From assembly GCF_900104695.1 (NCBI RefSeq), contig NZ_FNSW01000001.1, forward strand, positions 2,852,001 to 2,916,000: 64,000 bases of DNA. The letters are read 5' to 3'. The notes beneath the pieces were generated by a model. That model saw only the letters and a list, made by a program, of their open reading frames with translations, had not been told where the DNA came from and did no database searches. A program made the translations under genes and the position numbers. This DNA is from Paenibacillus sp. GP183. Its GTDB lineage: Bacteria > Bacillota > Bacilli > Paenibacillales > NBRC-103111. Positions 28,370-38,975 of the stretch are shown piece after piece. Each line of letters opens with the position of its first letter. Position 1 is the stretch's first letter.

Positions 28370-29473
28370 ATGACTGCCGCAAAGAGAGGAAAACCTGACT
28401 TTCTCTTTCTATTTCTGACCTTTTTGCTGGTCTCTTTTGGATTAGTCATGGTTTTTAGTGCAAGTGCAGCAACATCCATCATGAGGTACCACAGTGCTTG
28501 GTACTTTGAAAAAAGACAGTCCGTTTGGGCCATTACCGGAGTGATTTCGATGTTCATTTTTATGAATATTCCTTATAGAAAATTCGAAAAATGGGGCAAA
28601 ATCTTATTTTTGGTTAGTCTTATTCTTTTAATACTCGTCGTGATTGTGGGTATTAATATTAATGGACATAAAAGCTGGTTCGGTATAGGATCCTTTGGAA
28701 TTCAACCAACTGAATTCGCTAAAATTGCTTTAGTGCTTTATATAGCTGCCTTAATCCATAAAAAAGGTGAAAAATTTCAGCAATTTAAAAAGGGACTCTT
28801 ACCTGTTATTCTACTTATGGGATTAGTAGCTGGGCTCATCATGCTTCAGCCTGATATTGGCTCTGTTATTGTCATACTTCTGGGTACCTCGATAGTTATT
28901 ATTGTTGGCGGGGCTAATTTCAAGCATTTGCTAGCCATATTATTATGTGTTTCCCCAATAGCCTTGATAATCGTTTTAGCCAAAAGCTATCGAATACAAA
29001 GATTTACTTCTTTTTTGCATCCGTGGATCGATCCACAAGGAACCTCCTATCAGCTTGTTCAATCCTTGTATGCTTTTGGACATGGTGGAATCACTGGAAC
29101 AGGATTTGGACTAGGTATAGAAAAGAATTTTTATCTGCCCGAAGCGCATACTGATTTTATTTTTTCAGTAATTGGAGAAGAATTTGGGTTTATAGGAGAT
29201 GCCCTTTTTTTACTCATTTATGTACTGTTTTTATGGAGGGGTCTTCTCATTGCTGTTCGATGTGAGAATGTATTTGGAAGTTTAGCCGGAATAGGGATTA
29301 TTTCTCTAATAGGCATTCAGACTCTTGTTAATTTAGGGGGGGTTACGGGCAGTATTCCTATAACGGGAGTACCACTTCCATTCATAAGCTATGGAGGTTC
29401 CTCCTTGCTGCTAAGCTTAACAAGCATTGGGATTTTGCTAAGCATTTCGCGTGAAAACAGAAGCACCCCCTGA
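28370..29473 (+). CDS. FtsW/RodA/SpoVE family peptidoglycan polymerase (second copy)
   Basis: 367 residues, ten transmembrane helices, with the same family marks: GHKSWFGIGSFGIQPTEFAK, LQPDIGSV, and PITGVPLPFISYGGSSLLLS. AGAAGGGGG lies 8 bases before ATG. It is tandem with, and clearly diverged from, the 27208 gene (not a recent duplication). Two tandem SEDS genes outside dcw suggest specialised sporulation or stress morphogenesis. Confidence 0.9.
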   Translation: MTAAKRGKPDFLFLFLTFLLVSFGLVMVFSASAATSIMRYHSAWYFEKRQSVWAITGVISMFIFMNIPYRKFEKWGKILFLVSLILLILVVIVGININGHKSWFGIGSFGIQPTEFAKIALVLYIAALIHKKGEKFQQFKKGLLPVILLMGLVAGLIMLQPDIGSVIVILLGTSIVIIVGGANFKHLLAILLCVSPIALIIVLAKSYRIQRFTSFLHPWIDPQGTSYQLVQSLYAFGHGGITGTGFGLGIEKNFYLPEAHTDFIFSVIGEEFGFIGDALFLLIYVLFLWRGLLIAVRCENVFGSLAGIGIISLIGIQTLVNLGGVTGSIPITGVPLPFISYGGSSLLLSLTSIGILLSISRENRSTP

Positions 29474-29987
29474 TTTACATAATCTTATTATTGAAAAACA
29501 ATGAAATTGTTTACTACACAATAGCTTCAAAAACCAGATGTATAAACTGCGTTAATACGATGACCTACTATGGAGTAACCTTTTATAATGATAAATCTGA
29601 TCATAAGTTACAACACGGCAGCAAAGTGATAACAAAGTCAGTAATAAAAATGTAAATGATTGGCGATGAGTTTAAATAGTTTTATTTTCAGTTTTTTAAC
29701 ATGGCATGAATTAAAGTGCTCACAGCTTTTTCTTAGTGACAGCTGCATGAATCGCTTTTTTAGCTGTAGTATTCATATGGGAAGCAGCAAAGCAGAGCCA
29801 GTAAAGCTAAACAATTGTCAAACGGAAAGATGACCTAGTACGAGTAATTTGTTAGAACCATCAAATTGAAAGTAGTAATTCTAAAATAATCAATCGTTTT
29901 GTCCTACGAAATGAATTAGTGGATGTATGATACAATAAAAATGAGTGGTTTTCGTTTATTCCATTAAATAGAGAAGGAAATACTACC
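29474..29987. other. Intergenic, no gene recognised
   Basis: About 510 bases, A+T-rich with stops in all frames; only short ORFs. No RNA or repeat recognised. Confidence 0.4.
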
Positions 29988-31778
29988 ATGCGCAAGATGA
30001 TTGGTCCTGGAATTATTTTCTTATTTGCTATTTTCTCTTTCATTTTCGTTAAGTACGCCAATACGCCATTACCTTCACAGATAACTAATACGAATATGAT
30101 AAAAACAGAAAAATCATTTCCAAATTCTAATACATTTTGGGGTTTAGATTACAGCATGAGCCCTTTGGTTCCCATTACCTTATCCAAAAAACAAATTGTT
30201 CCTACACCTACAGAGGAACCTGGGATTCCCGAAGTTCAAAGAATGGGCAAACTTCAATATTATCTCCAACAAATTCATACTGAAGCCGCTTGGGAAACTG
30301 TAAAAGACATTAGCGCCCCCCCACTTGTTATAGCCTTTGTAGATACGGGTGTTGATTTTCATCATCCTGATTTAAAAGATTATCTGCTTCAGGGAGTAAA
30401 TCTGTTAGATCCTCTTTCCCCTCCTGATGATGATAATGGTCATGGTACGAATGTAGCAGGAATTTTAAAGGCTGTATCAGATAATAGTAAGATGAAAACT
30501 AGAACGCTCCTCATGCCCATTAAAGCTTTAGAGAGAAATGGTAAAGGTACTGAAGACAAGTTAAGTTCAGCAATCCGGTATGCTGTAGATCACAGTGCAA
30601 AAATCATTGTTTTGTCCGTAGGGTTAAATAGAAATTCCTCAAAGATTATAGATGCTGTGCAATACGCAGAGAATCATGATGTTTTACTCGTAGCTGCAAC
30701 AGGAAACCATGGAACTAGCATTGAATACCCTGCCGCCTACTCTACCGTTTTGGCTGTTGGTGGATCTTCTACTGAAGACCTGGCAAAAGTAAAGTCAAAT
30801 TGGGGCCCTGAAATTGATGTTATTGCACCTTGGTATGTGTACACCGCATTGAAAGGTGGGGGATATGGGTACAACGAAGGTACATCAATGGCAGCACCAC
30901 AAGTAGCAGCTGTAGCGGCTCTGGCATGGTTGAAATATCCTTACATGAAACCTTATCAGATTCGTAATCTGATAAGGCAAACTGCTGATCATATTAGTCA
31001 GGATGGCTGGGATCCACATTCTGGATACGGTTTGTTAAGGGCAGATAAAGCTTTAATGATACCTTATGAAGAAGATATATTTCGTAATAATACATCAAAA
31101 GATAGAGCAGCCCCGTTATCGATTTCAAAAATGAGCTCTTTCGTATTTCACGGGAATAATCCAAAGTGGTTCTATATAGATTCCACCTATAATGGTACAT
31201 TAAAATTAAAGTTTCAAACCGAAAGCAGTAAAAAATCGAACATCCAACTCATTTATTACCAAAATAAAGACCAAGATGGGAGTGCAACCTCACTCTTGGG
31301 TGAAAATGTTGAGTTCCCAGTCTCTAAAGGTAGAAGCTTCATCGAAGTACAGAATGTATCAGACCCATACAAAACAATACCTGTTCAATTAACAACGGAA
31401 TTCAAGATTTATCGCGATCCTTTTGAAGATAACGATCGAATGTATAAAGCTTATACTCTCCCTTTTCGAAATCAAGAGATTACCGGAACTTTCGATCATG
31501 AACAGAACCAAGGCTGGTTCATGATGAATGTAGAACAGCTCGGTATTTTGAACCTAAAAGTTAGTACAGATACACCAAGAATTGACTTGGCCTTACAAAT
31601 TATAAGATCGAATGACAAACCCATAATCATTGATAAAATGGGAGATGGCGAGTCCGAAACTACATCGTTACTTGTATCTCCTGGAAGTTACTATTTCAAA
31701 ATCAGTAACGTCATTTCAGAACATACTTATCCTGTAGTAGGAGAATATAAATTTCAGATTGAATTTACTTCATCATAA
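29988..31778 (+). CDS. Subtilisin-like (S8) secreted or anchored serine protease
   Basis: 596 residues. An N-terminal hydrophobic segment (about 6-20) gives secretion or anchoring. Triad: D119 (AFVDTGVDFHHPDL), H152 (NGHGTNVAG), S300 (EGTSMAAPQ); oxyanion N240 (AATGNHG). After the protease domain (to about 345) there are two beta-rich modules resembling pre-peptidase/P domains (AAPLSISKMSSF..., DPFEDNDRMYKAYTL). GAAGG precedes the ATG. A role in surface or spore-coat protein processing is plausible. Confidence 0.9.
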   Translation: MRKMIGPGIIFLFAIFSFIFVKYANTPLPSQITNTNMIKTEKSFPNSNTFWGLDYSMSPLVPITLSKKQIVPTPTEEPGIPEVQRMGKLQYYLQQIHTEAAWETVKDISAPPLVIAFVDTGVDFHHPDLKDYLLQGVNLLDPLSPPDDDNGHGTNVAGILKAVSDNSKMKTRTLLMPIKALERNGKGTEDKLSSAIRYAVDHSAKIIVLSVGLNRNSSKIIDAVQYAENHDVLLVAATGNHGTSIEYPAAYSTVLAVGGSSTEDLAKVKSNWGPEIDVIAPWYVYTALKGGGYGYNEGTSMAAPQVAAVAALAWLKYPYMKPYQIRNLIRQTADHISQDGWDPHSGYGLLRADKALMIPYEEDIFRNNTSKDRAAPLSISKMSSFVFHGNNPKWFYIDSTYNGTLKLKFQTESSKKSNIQLIYYQNKDQDGSATSLLGENVEFPVSKGRSFIEVQNVSDPYKTIPVQLTTEFKIYRDPFEDNDRMYKAYTLPFRNQEITGTFDHEQNQGWFMMNVEQLGILNLKVSTDTPRIDLALQIIRSNDKPIIIDKMGDGESETTSLLVSPGSYYFKISNVISEHTYPVVGEYKFQIEFTSS

Positions 31779-32311
31779 TTATTCCTCCTGCTTTGATATG
31801 TATTATTTTTGAAAATCGAAACATTAGATAAAAGTTCTAAAATGATCGTGCTTTTATAATTACGTTTTTTTGTTAATAAATGAATATGAGTTGTGCATCA
31901 ATTTTGCTTACCTGTTATATGACCAGAACTATCTGTACTATATACATCGAAAAACTAAAAAAGGAATTTTCTATTTCTGTACCAACTAATTCCACCCATT
32001 TTTTTTGGAGTTACGGGTAATGTATATAAACCAGAAGCTGCTTCAAATAACAGGCAAACAAACAAGTACAGACAAAGCCCTGAGAGGTTAGTGAATGATG
32101 GAAGGCGGTATCACAACCGATAAGCTTAATGAGATACAAAGATTCTAAAACAATATTTTAACGTACAGGAGTATTCAGAACTGACATCGGTATTTAGTAA
32201 GTATTAGAGGAAAGATATTGATTACTCAAAACGAAATTATTCAAAATAAAGAGCTGGTCTATTTTATGCCAGCTTCATGTCCATCTTTCTAAGTTTTTTC
32301 ACAAGCTCGAT
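31779..32311. other. Intergenic, no gene recognised
   Basis: About 530 bases between convergent genes; contains no ORF I can support. The 3' end near 32250-32311 may hold a terminator for the HtrA gene but no clean stem was found. Confidence 0.4.
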
Positions 32312-33598
32312 TTACTGTTGTTGAAAATCCGAGTTTGTATTGCGGTCTCCGACGACGACTGTAACATCCTGCTTTTGGCCGCTACGTAAAATTGATAATG
32401 TTAATTTGTCTCCAATTTTATTGGCTTGTACTTTTTTCGTAAGGTCAGTCGCATTGGTTACCTTATCTCCATTGACCGACACGATAACATCGTACTGCCT
32501 AATCCCTGCTTTAAATGCGGGTGTTCTAGGAGACACATTTTGTACTAAAGCTCCATCGGTGTTATCAAGCTGTAAATCACCTAGCCAATCTTTCTGAATA
32601 TCCGCCACATAGACACCAATATACGGTATTGGCTCTTTCGGTATCTTCACATTGTTCTTTAAGTTATCCAAAACTTGCGATATCGTACTGGTTGGAATGG
32701 CAAAACCAATGCCCTGTGCCTGTGTACTAACAGCCGTGTTAATCCCGATGACTTCCCCATTGAGGTTCAGTAGCGGCCCTCCAGAGTTACCCGGATTAAT
32801 TTTAGCATCCGTTTGCAATAAGTGTTTATAATTACGCGTACCCTTTGACTCCTGGATACTGATGGGGCGCTCCTTCGCAGAGAGAACACCTTTTGTAACT
32901 GTGTAATCAAAGTCATATGGGTTTCCGATCGCAATGACCCAGTCACCAACCTGAGTATCATCCGAACGACCAAACGGCAACGTTGGAAAATCTTTGTCTC
33001 CTTCAATTTTCAATGCGGCCAAATCCAAATCGTAGCTACTTCCAAGAAGTTTGGCTTTAAAAGGTTGATTATACCCTTGTATCGTAACGTCAATTTCATC
33101 GGCGCCATCAACAACGTGTTCATTTGTAAGAATGTATCCGGATTTCTCAAAAATAAAACCAGTCCCGATGCCGTTTGGTACTAAACTACCGACTTGCCTA
33201 TCGCTTTGATTACTAATTTGGGACTTCATTTTTGTTTCAACTTTCACAACGGCTGGGACAGCCAGTTTTGCAATTTCGGAGAAGCTATTTGGACGAACAA
33301 TGTCTAGCGATGCGGTTTTAGCACGACCGTTATTGGTACTCATCAAACTAGATAAGCTAGATGCATTCTCTGTTGCATGAGCATGGACCCCACCGGTAAA
33401 CAAGTGTAATTTGTTGGAGACAAACATTAAGGTGCCTACGATAATCACGCCTACCATAAGTGCTCCCAGTGAGTTTAGGTACGGGCTAGGCCTACTCATT
33501 TGCCGTCTCCCGTTTTTATATTTAATTTGAACCTCAACAATCTTCTTGTTCAAATTCCGCAACCTAGATTCATTGTATCCTCTTTCTTTGTCATCCAT
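32312..33598 (-). CDS. Membrane-anchored HtrA/DegP-type S1C protease
   Basis: 428 residues: cytoplasmic N-terminus, one transmembrane helix (about 42-62), trypsin-like domain with H161 (TNEHVVDGADE), D192 (DLDLAALK) and S272 (NPGNSGGPL), and a C-terminal PDZ domain (about 320-415). Matches Bacillus HtrA/YkdA/YvtA layout. GGAGGGG lies 5 bases before ATG. It degrades or refolds misfolded exported proteins at the outer membrane face. A CssRS-type operator was not sought. Confidence 0.92.
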   Translation of the reverse strand: MDDKERGYNESRLRNLNKKIVEVQIKYKNGRRQMSRPSPYLNSLGALMVGVIIVGTLMFVSNKLHLFTGGVHAHATENASSLSSLMSTNNGRAKTASLDIVRPNSFSEIAKLAVPAVVKVETKMKSQISNQSDRQVGSLVPNGIGTGFIFEKSGYILTNEHVVDGADEIDVTIQGYNQPFKAKLLGSSYDLDLAALKIEGDKDFPTLPFGRSDDTQVGDWVIAIGNPYDFDYTVTKGVLSAKERPISIQESKGTRNYKHLLQTDAKINPGNSGGPLLNLNGEVIGINTAVSTQAQGIGFAIPTSTISQVLDNLKNNVKIPKEPIPYIGVYVADIQKDWLGDLQLDNTDGALVQNVSPRTPAFKAGIRQYDVIVSVNGDKVTNATDLTKKVQANKIGDKLTLSILRSGQKQDVTVVVGDRNTNSDFQQQ

Positions 33599-34076
33599 AT
33601 AACCCCTCCAATATCAATTTGCGACTTTTTGATTTTATTATAGAATGCAAAGCTTAATTGCACCTTAAAAAGAATAAAATGGAAGCGTAAATGTGAATAT
33701 GAAAATGTTCGAATCCAATGTGTAAAACTCCTTCTTGATGATTTTCATTTCCATTGTGGCCCAGGCCCCAGCATCCCTTCAAAGAGCCCATAATTGTTCC
33801 AATAATTCTTTGTAGATTTCTGCAGTTCTATTTTCAATAAACTGTAATATTCTTATTTTCACATATTAAATCAATTTCCTTTGAACTGCCGTTTTTTCAA
33901 TATCACCTATTTTGACACGACTAGCCAGCGCCATTGTAGACGAGTTAACCATTTATAAAGTTACTTCAGGCGTAACCGCATTCTGCTCAACAATAACTAA
34001 TGTTCTTTAATGTTGCGAATTCGCTCTCAAAGAACGAAAATGAGCAGACCTATAGCAGGAGTCAGGTAACAGCAGT
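33599..34076. other. Intergenic, no gene recognised
   Basis: About 480 bases between HtrA and the IS701-like transposase. No ORF, tRNA or recognisable leader; it includes the left flank of the IS. Confidence 0.4.
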
Positions 34077-35306
34077 TCAGGCAGGTATCTTGAGATGCTT
34101 AAGGATGTCGAATAACGGTTTCTTCTCCAGGGCTTGCTGATACACATAAACGATGATCTGCCCGAAAAACTCTTGTCGAATTCGATACACCACATCTCCA
34201 AGCGTGAGATGAATGTCGTTCTTCATCCAGTCCTGTCGCTGTGATTCTAAAAAGTTCTGCGTCAGAAACTGGATCGCCCAAAATCGCTGAATGCCTTCAA
34301 ATGAGAGCAACTGATATTGGTCAAAACCTAGCAGTTCTTTGAAATAGCGATAGCCGGTTTCGATATTCCAGCGCACGTGATAATAGCGTTGGATCGTAAC
34401 GAGATCCAAGCTTAAATCCGTGCACAGAAGACAAACCTGAGGTTTGCTCGAATCGGCGTATTCATCTTTCCAAGACAGCAATGCTTTGACATTTTCCATT
34501 TCGCTTAACGGACCTTCATATTCATAAATCCAGTACGTTCCCTGACTTTCCACCGTAACGGAGCGTAGGTCAGACTTGCGAAGGTACTGGGCAGCGAAAT
34601 CAGCCATAGAAATTGTTACACCGCTGACGCAGATAAGCCGGTTCGTCTTTACAGCGGCGATGACATGAAATCCCTTGCGATTGCAGGCATTAATAACCTT
34701 TTCACTGGTATACCAGCTGTCCATGAGAACGTAAACCTGCTCATCCTGTGTAGCTGGGAATGCTTCGATCATTTCAAGGGCAAGATCGTTCTTACTTTTG
34801 AATGACAGGCGATGTTCATCGCAATACTCTTCACGGTAATAAGGGCGGAAATCCCAGGCATAGGAATTGCCCTCGCTTACCACGTGAGAAGTGACAACGC
34901 AATGACACCAGACTGACTTTCCAGATTCGTGTGAGTATTGAAAGCTGAGAGCCTCCATTTTCTTCGTCGAGGTTTCCTTCTTACAGCAAGTGTCATCCAC
35001 GATGAAGAATACAAGACGCCTTGCATCACCATTCTTCAAGCGCTTTGCCCGGATTTTCTCTATGACGAATTGCATACGCCTGCGCTGCATGCGATTGACG
35101 CACCAAGGTGCATGATTCAGAAAGTGGGTGACGCTGCTCAGGTGACAATCTTGTCTTGCAGCGTTTCGGATCTGCGTAATGTTCTTGCGTCCGGCACAAA
35201 GAATGATGCCATGAACGAGCGTAAACAAGTGATTCCGTTGGGGTTTAGAAAACTCCAATTTGAGAGCTAAAATGAACTTGACGATAGGCAAGTAGAGGGA
35301 TACCAT
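34077..35306 (-). CDS. IS701-like/DDE transposase
   Basis: 409 residues. DDE features: FIVDDTCCKK (first Asp), VYVLMDSWYTSEK (second Asp), and WNIETGYRYFKELLGF (Glu and the YxxxE-K/R core) place it in the IS4/IS701 superfamily. The frame is intact. Terminal repeats were not resolved. Confidence 0.82.
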   Translation of the reverse strand: MVSLYLPIVKFILALKLEFSKPQRNHLFTLVHGIILCAGRKNITQIRNAARQDCHLSSVTHFLNHAPWCVNRMQRRRMQFVIEKIRAKRLKNGDARRLVFFIVDDTCCKKETSTKKMEALSFQYSHESGKSVWCHCVVTSHVVSEGNSYAWDFRPYYREEYCDEHRLSFKSKNDLALEMIEAFPATQDEQVYVLMDSWYTSEKVINACNRKGFHVIAAVKTNRLICVSGVTISMADFAAQYLRKSDLRSVTVESQGTYWIYEYEGPLSEMENVKALLSWKDEYADSSKPQVCLLCTDLSLDLVTIQRYYHVRWNIETGYRYFKELLGFDQYQLLSFEGIQRFWAIQFLTQNFLESQRQDWMKNDIHLTLGDVVYRIRQEFFGQIIVYVYQQALEKKPLFDILKHLKIPA

Positions 35307-35409
35307 GGTAGTGGGACATCTCCTTTTTCTGGAAATTGTGGCGTCGTAACCAACAATTTCTTCTTTAAGGTCAGATGTCCTCCTTCCATTTAATCATTCG
35401 ACGAAGCTT

Positions 35410-36144
35410 CTAAAATCCTGCCTTTAAATGGGATTTGTCGACAACAAGATTTTTGCAACACTCAAGTAATGTTTTCATTTTTTCTATCTCGTAATTAAAC
35501 TTATTTTCAATCGTCATTCTGTTTCCATAGACAAATAAAATATCCCCTTCTTGTATAATTAGTTGTAGGCGTTCATGCCTAATTTTCTCAACTCCTCTTT
35601 GAATAAAGAGTAAGATAATATCTTCATTAGGTAGAAAAATTTCTTTTGCTTTCTTATTGGCAAATCTAGAGTCATTAAAAATATTCACGCCAGTAAAAAA
35701 ATCCGTGTCTTTAATAAAGAGAATTTCATTGATGGGTAATTCATGAAGTTCAAATTCCCTTTCCAGATCCTCATGAAATCTTTTGGTCATTTTGAGGTTT
35801 ATGGTTTTGTTTTTGAATATAAGTAACATAAGTCCGAAAAAAGTTGTAATGCCAATCATCTGAGGAATTTCAAAACTTTTCGCCAAAATATTACTGATGG
35901 TAGAAATAAATACCGCTAAAGAGAAAACCCCAAATAAAATGAGGAAAACTGCAATCTTTCGACGAATTGGATGCCTTAAAATAAGCTCTGATTCTTTTGT
36001 GGTAAATCCGGTGGAGGTAAGCATAGAAACAACTTGAAACCTCGCAACTTTGTGATCTAACCCAGTAATCTTCAATATTGTGATTGAAAGTTCCAAAACA
36101 AAAAAAATGAAAATGCAATATATTAAGATAAAAAGGAAACCCAT
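35410..36144 (-). CDS. Membrane protein with TrkA-C (RCK_C) domain
   Basis: 244 residues. Two to four hydrophobic segments at residues 1-25 and 65-110, then a cytoplasmic TrkA-C-like domain (about 145-215; KIRHERLQLIIQEGDILFVYGN). RCK_C domains gate potassium or cation transporters by binding nucleotides such as c-di-AMP. GGGAGAGG lies before the ATG. No transporter partner is adjacent; it might regulate one in trans or be a sensor. Confidence 0.72.
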   Translation of the reverse strand: MGFLFILIYCIFIFFVLELSITILKITGLDHKVARFQVVSMLTSTGFTTKESELILRHPIRRKIAVFLILFGVFSLAVFISTISNILAKSFEIPQMIGITTFFGLMLLIFKNKTINLKMTKRFHEDLEREFELHELPINEILFIKDTDFFTGVNIFNDSRFANKKAKEIFLPNEDIILLFIQRGVEKIRHERLQLIIQEGDILFVYGNRMTIENKFNYEIEKMKTLLECCKNLVVDKSHLKAGF

Positions 36145-36484
36145 GTTTTCCTCTCCCTTCGCTCTTATTTATGGATATTACCACTCCAAGGTTAAAGATA
36201 AACCTTTTCTGAAATTATTTATGCTCTTTCTTATCCCTCTTTGCTTCCGAACGCCCTTGTACCCCAGCTCTTCCATGGTAGCAAGTCTAGTGACGTGATC
36301 AATTTCAAGCTAATAAAACGTCAGCGTTTTTAGCGATATGTAATTATTTTTCTTCAAAGTAATCTCGACAGAATGTCTGCAATTTACACAATGTCCTAGT
36401 TATCGTTGTGCTTATCAAGTTACATGCCTACAAAAAACTATTTTTTACGAGAATGTTGCTACGGCTACTACGAATATGAAATAA
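36145..36484. other. Intergenic, no gene recognised
   Basis: About 340 bases, A+T-rich. It contains a TCTAGTGACGTG-TCAATTT element near 36286 also found near 14893, of unknown meaning. Confidence 0.4.
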
Positions 36485-36529
36485 ACAAATAAGACCGTAA
36501 TCCCCGGAGGATCTACAGTCTTATTTGTT
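36485..36529 (-). terminator. Terminator of SLH gene
   Basis: ACAAATAAGAC and GTCTTATTTGT pair, with partly paired inner bases, ending in T-rich sequence on either strand; about 50 bp downstream of the SLH gene stop. Confidence 0.7.
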
Positions 36530-36578
36530 ATATCTATGTGTTTTCCATTTACAGTGGTGTTACATGCTAGCTCAATCC

Positions 36579-37367
36579 CTATTTTGAAGTACTGCCATAA
36601 GTGCTTCCAGTGACCGTCGTTGAGCCAGAAGGAACCCCAACAACGATATTGAGATCGGACAAACGATCCAGTAGCGTTGCTGCCTCTGCACGGGTAAGTG
36701 TACGATCTGGATTGAATCGGCCTTGCTCGTCCCCTTGGATCAGATTGTTTTGAACAGCCGTAGCTACATAAGGACGAAGTACGACAGCAATATCGCTTAC
36801 ATCCTTGAACTTACTTTGAAGCAGTTGATCTGCAGAATTTGCATCCATCAGTTGTATGGACGTATTCAATTTCATGATCACTTTGACGAGAGTAACCGTC
36901 ACATCTTGTCTTTTTGCCCCTTCAGCAGGAAGGAAGTCATAACCGCCGTTCAGATCTTTGTAAGCGTCGAAATAATCTTTAGTTGCTTCAACTACATTGA
37001 ACGACCAACGTTTTTGCGGTACGTCGACAAAATCTTGCGCGCTGGACGTGTTTTTCAAATAAAACATTCTTGCCACCATCGCGGCGAATTGTTCGCGTGT
37101 TACGTGCTGGTTCGGATTGAAGTGATGGTTTTCGTCCCCTTGGAGGATACCTTTGCCCACGAGATGATTTATGTATTTTTCAGCCCAGTGTCCCCCGATG
37201 TCGTCCAAGATAATGTTGTAGTTGTTTACCTCAGTGTTGTTATTGATTTGGATCATGTCATGGTTTCCCTTGATGTTGATGTTACCATTGTTTACTGCAG
37301 CGAATGCCGGTACAGCGGAGAGATACAGCATCGAGAACACGGATAAAATTGCCAACGTTTTTTTCAT
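36579..37367 (-). CDS. S-layer homology (SLH) domain protein
   Basis: 262 residues. A signal peptide (1-24, cleavage AFA-AV), an Asn-rich stretch (NINIKGNHDMIQINNNTEV), then SLH modules: DIGGHWAEKYINHLVGKGIL (first), a second about 115-180 and a third about 180-245 (NNLIQGDEQGRFNPDRTLT, RAEAATLLDRLSDL). SLH domains bind pyruvylated cell-wall polymer and anchor proteins to the surface. AAAGGATGATG precedes the ATG. No other catalytic domain, so a structural surface role is likely. Confidence 0.87.
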   Translation of the reverse strand: MKKTLAILSVFSMLYLSAVPAFAAVNNGNINIKGNHDMIQINNNTEVNNYNIILDDIGGHWAEKYINHLVGKGILQGDENHHFNPNQHVTREQFAAMVARMFYLKNTSSAQDFVDVPQKRWSFNVVEATKDYFDAYKDLNGGYDFLPAEGAKRQDVTVTLVKVIMKLNTSIQLMDANSADQLLQSKFKDVSDIAVVLRPYVATAVQNNLIQGDEQGRFNPDRTLTRAEAATLLDRLSDLNIVVGVPSGSTTVTGSTYGSTSK

Positions 37368-37727
37368 AGTTTCATCATCCTTTTTCTGGTTTTTTTGTTC
37401 TTACTCCTACTAATTCGGAAGAACTAGATTGATATTTGGGGGTAGTTCGATGGTATGAAATTTTTATTTTTTTAAGACCTATTTGACATAATTCTGACAT
37501 AAATCTTTGGTATTGTATTAGGCTATTTGTTCAGACATATGTATAAAATACCAATATTTTATGAATATATCTGCAGACAGAGTAGGGTAAGACGAGGGAT
37601 TACTCCCTCGGACTCCCCGTCAAACCGTGCATGCGGGTTTCCCGCACACGGCTTTCCTTCGTCAGTTCCCCATCTTCAGGAGTGAGTTCTCTTCATCCGT
37701 CACCGGATTGCACATTTCACTCCTGAA

Positions 37728-38630
37728 TTAGGAACGTGTGGTGAGTAAGCTTGTTAGAAATACCATTCCTGCCGATTCCAATACTTTGTTAGGTATCAGC
37801 GAATTAGAAACCGTAGATTTCTTTTGACGCAAGAAGGCTCGAACCCTCATACGCGTCCATTCATCCAAACGTTGAAACTTTTTCTTTACATTCCCTATGC
37901 CGAAATAGTTACCAAAACCCCGTGCGATTTCATTTAGTTTCTTGAGCATTTCGCCAAGGTTATTCGCTTGTTGTCTGCGGGTGACTTCCCGGATTTTATC
38001 CTTGTACTTCTTCACTTTCGTGTCAGGTACCATCAGATAGTCTTTCCGGAAGTCGAATCCTAGGAAACGAAAGCCTTCATCGAAATGCACCACTTTTGTT
38101 TTCTCAGGGTGCATTCGAAGCTGTAGTTCCTTTTCCAGAATGGTCTTTGCCGCTAGGTACGCTTCTTCTGCTTGCTCCTTTGTTTTGCAAAGAATGACGG
38201 CATCGTCTGCATACCTTACCACAGCAAAACCTTTCTTCTTCATTCCCCAGTCGAAATGGTTCAAGTACAAATTCGCAAGCAATGGCGACAAATTACCGCC
38301 CTGCGGTGACCCGATTTCCGTTTCATGGAACTGGCCATCTTCCATGAATCCCGCCGTCAGCCATCCGCGAATGAGCGTCAGCACTTTTCCGTCAGTGATT
38401 CTCTCATGCACTTTCTCCATCAGTAATTCGTGTGGAATTTCATCGAAGAAAGACATGATGTCCAGGTCAACCGCATATTCGTATCCGCCGCGTTTCGCGC
38501 GTCGAATCGTATTCACTGCTTGGTGCGCCGAGTATCCTGCACGAAAGCCAAAGCTATAATAATAAAAATCCTGTTCGAAGATCGGTTCAATGATTTGGCG
38601 TACCGCTTGCTGACATACGCGATCTCGGAT
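37728..38630 (-). pseudogene. Group II intron reverse transcriptase, C-terminal part
   Basis: The C-terminal part of the RT/maturase from TIRDRVCQQA onward, with the YADD catalytic motif (RYADDAVILC) and GSPQGGNLSPLLANLYLN. A maturase (X) domain lies near the end (YLMVPDTKVKKYKDK..., NKVLESAGMVF). No HNH endonuclease follows. The N-terminal part is at 41596-41854, and the intervening DNA is the recombinase element. Reverse transcriptase activity is lost unless the element excises. Confidence 0.88.
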
Positions 38631-38680
38631 TGTGGGAACGGTTAAAGCAAAATGCACATTTAGTCAACTCGCATTTAGGA

Positions 38681-38926
38681 ATGATCACGATCAGCCATCG
38701 GTTTCATCCACTGCAAGGACAAAGCTTCGCCCTTCTTAGCATCAGAGAAGTGAATGGACTACGCCGGTACTCTTTACAAACAGATGCCGGTGTCGTTTGC
38801 GTCCCTGAAACGTGGACAAACCATCACGTCCAATCCACTCTTCCTCCCCCTAATCTGTTCTTCGATCTGCTGACACTAAAGGAATTGGCTCAGCTCTTGC
38901 ACACCCTAGAGGAATCTCCCAAATGA
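38681..38926 (+). CDS. DUF5372-like accessory protein of the recombinase element
   Basis: 81 residues from ATG (MITISHRFHPLQGQSFALLS). The ISHPFHPL.GQ-type opening is the DUF5372 pattern, found beside recombinase genes of this type. A TTG start at 38630 would extend into the flanking intron and is rejected. Function unknown; possible recombination directionality or DNA-binding partner. TTTAGGA precedes the ATG. Confidence 0.7.
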   Translation: MITISHRFHPLQGQSFALLSIREVNGLRRYSLQTDAGVVCVPETWTNHHVQSTLPPPNLFFDLLTLKELAQLLHTLEESPK

Positions 38927-38975
38927 ATGGCGAATCCTGTTGACAGTTCTTTGATGAAGGAGGTAAAATCTTATT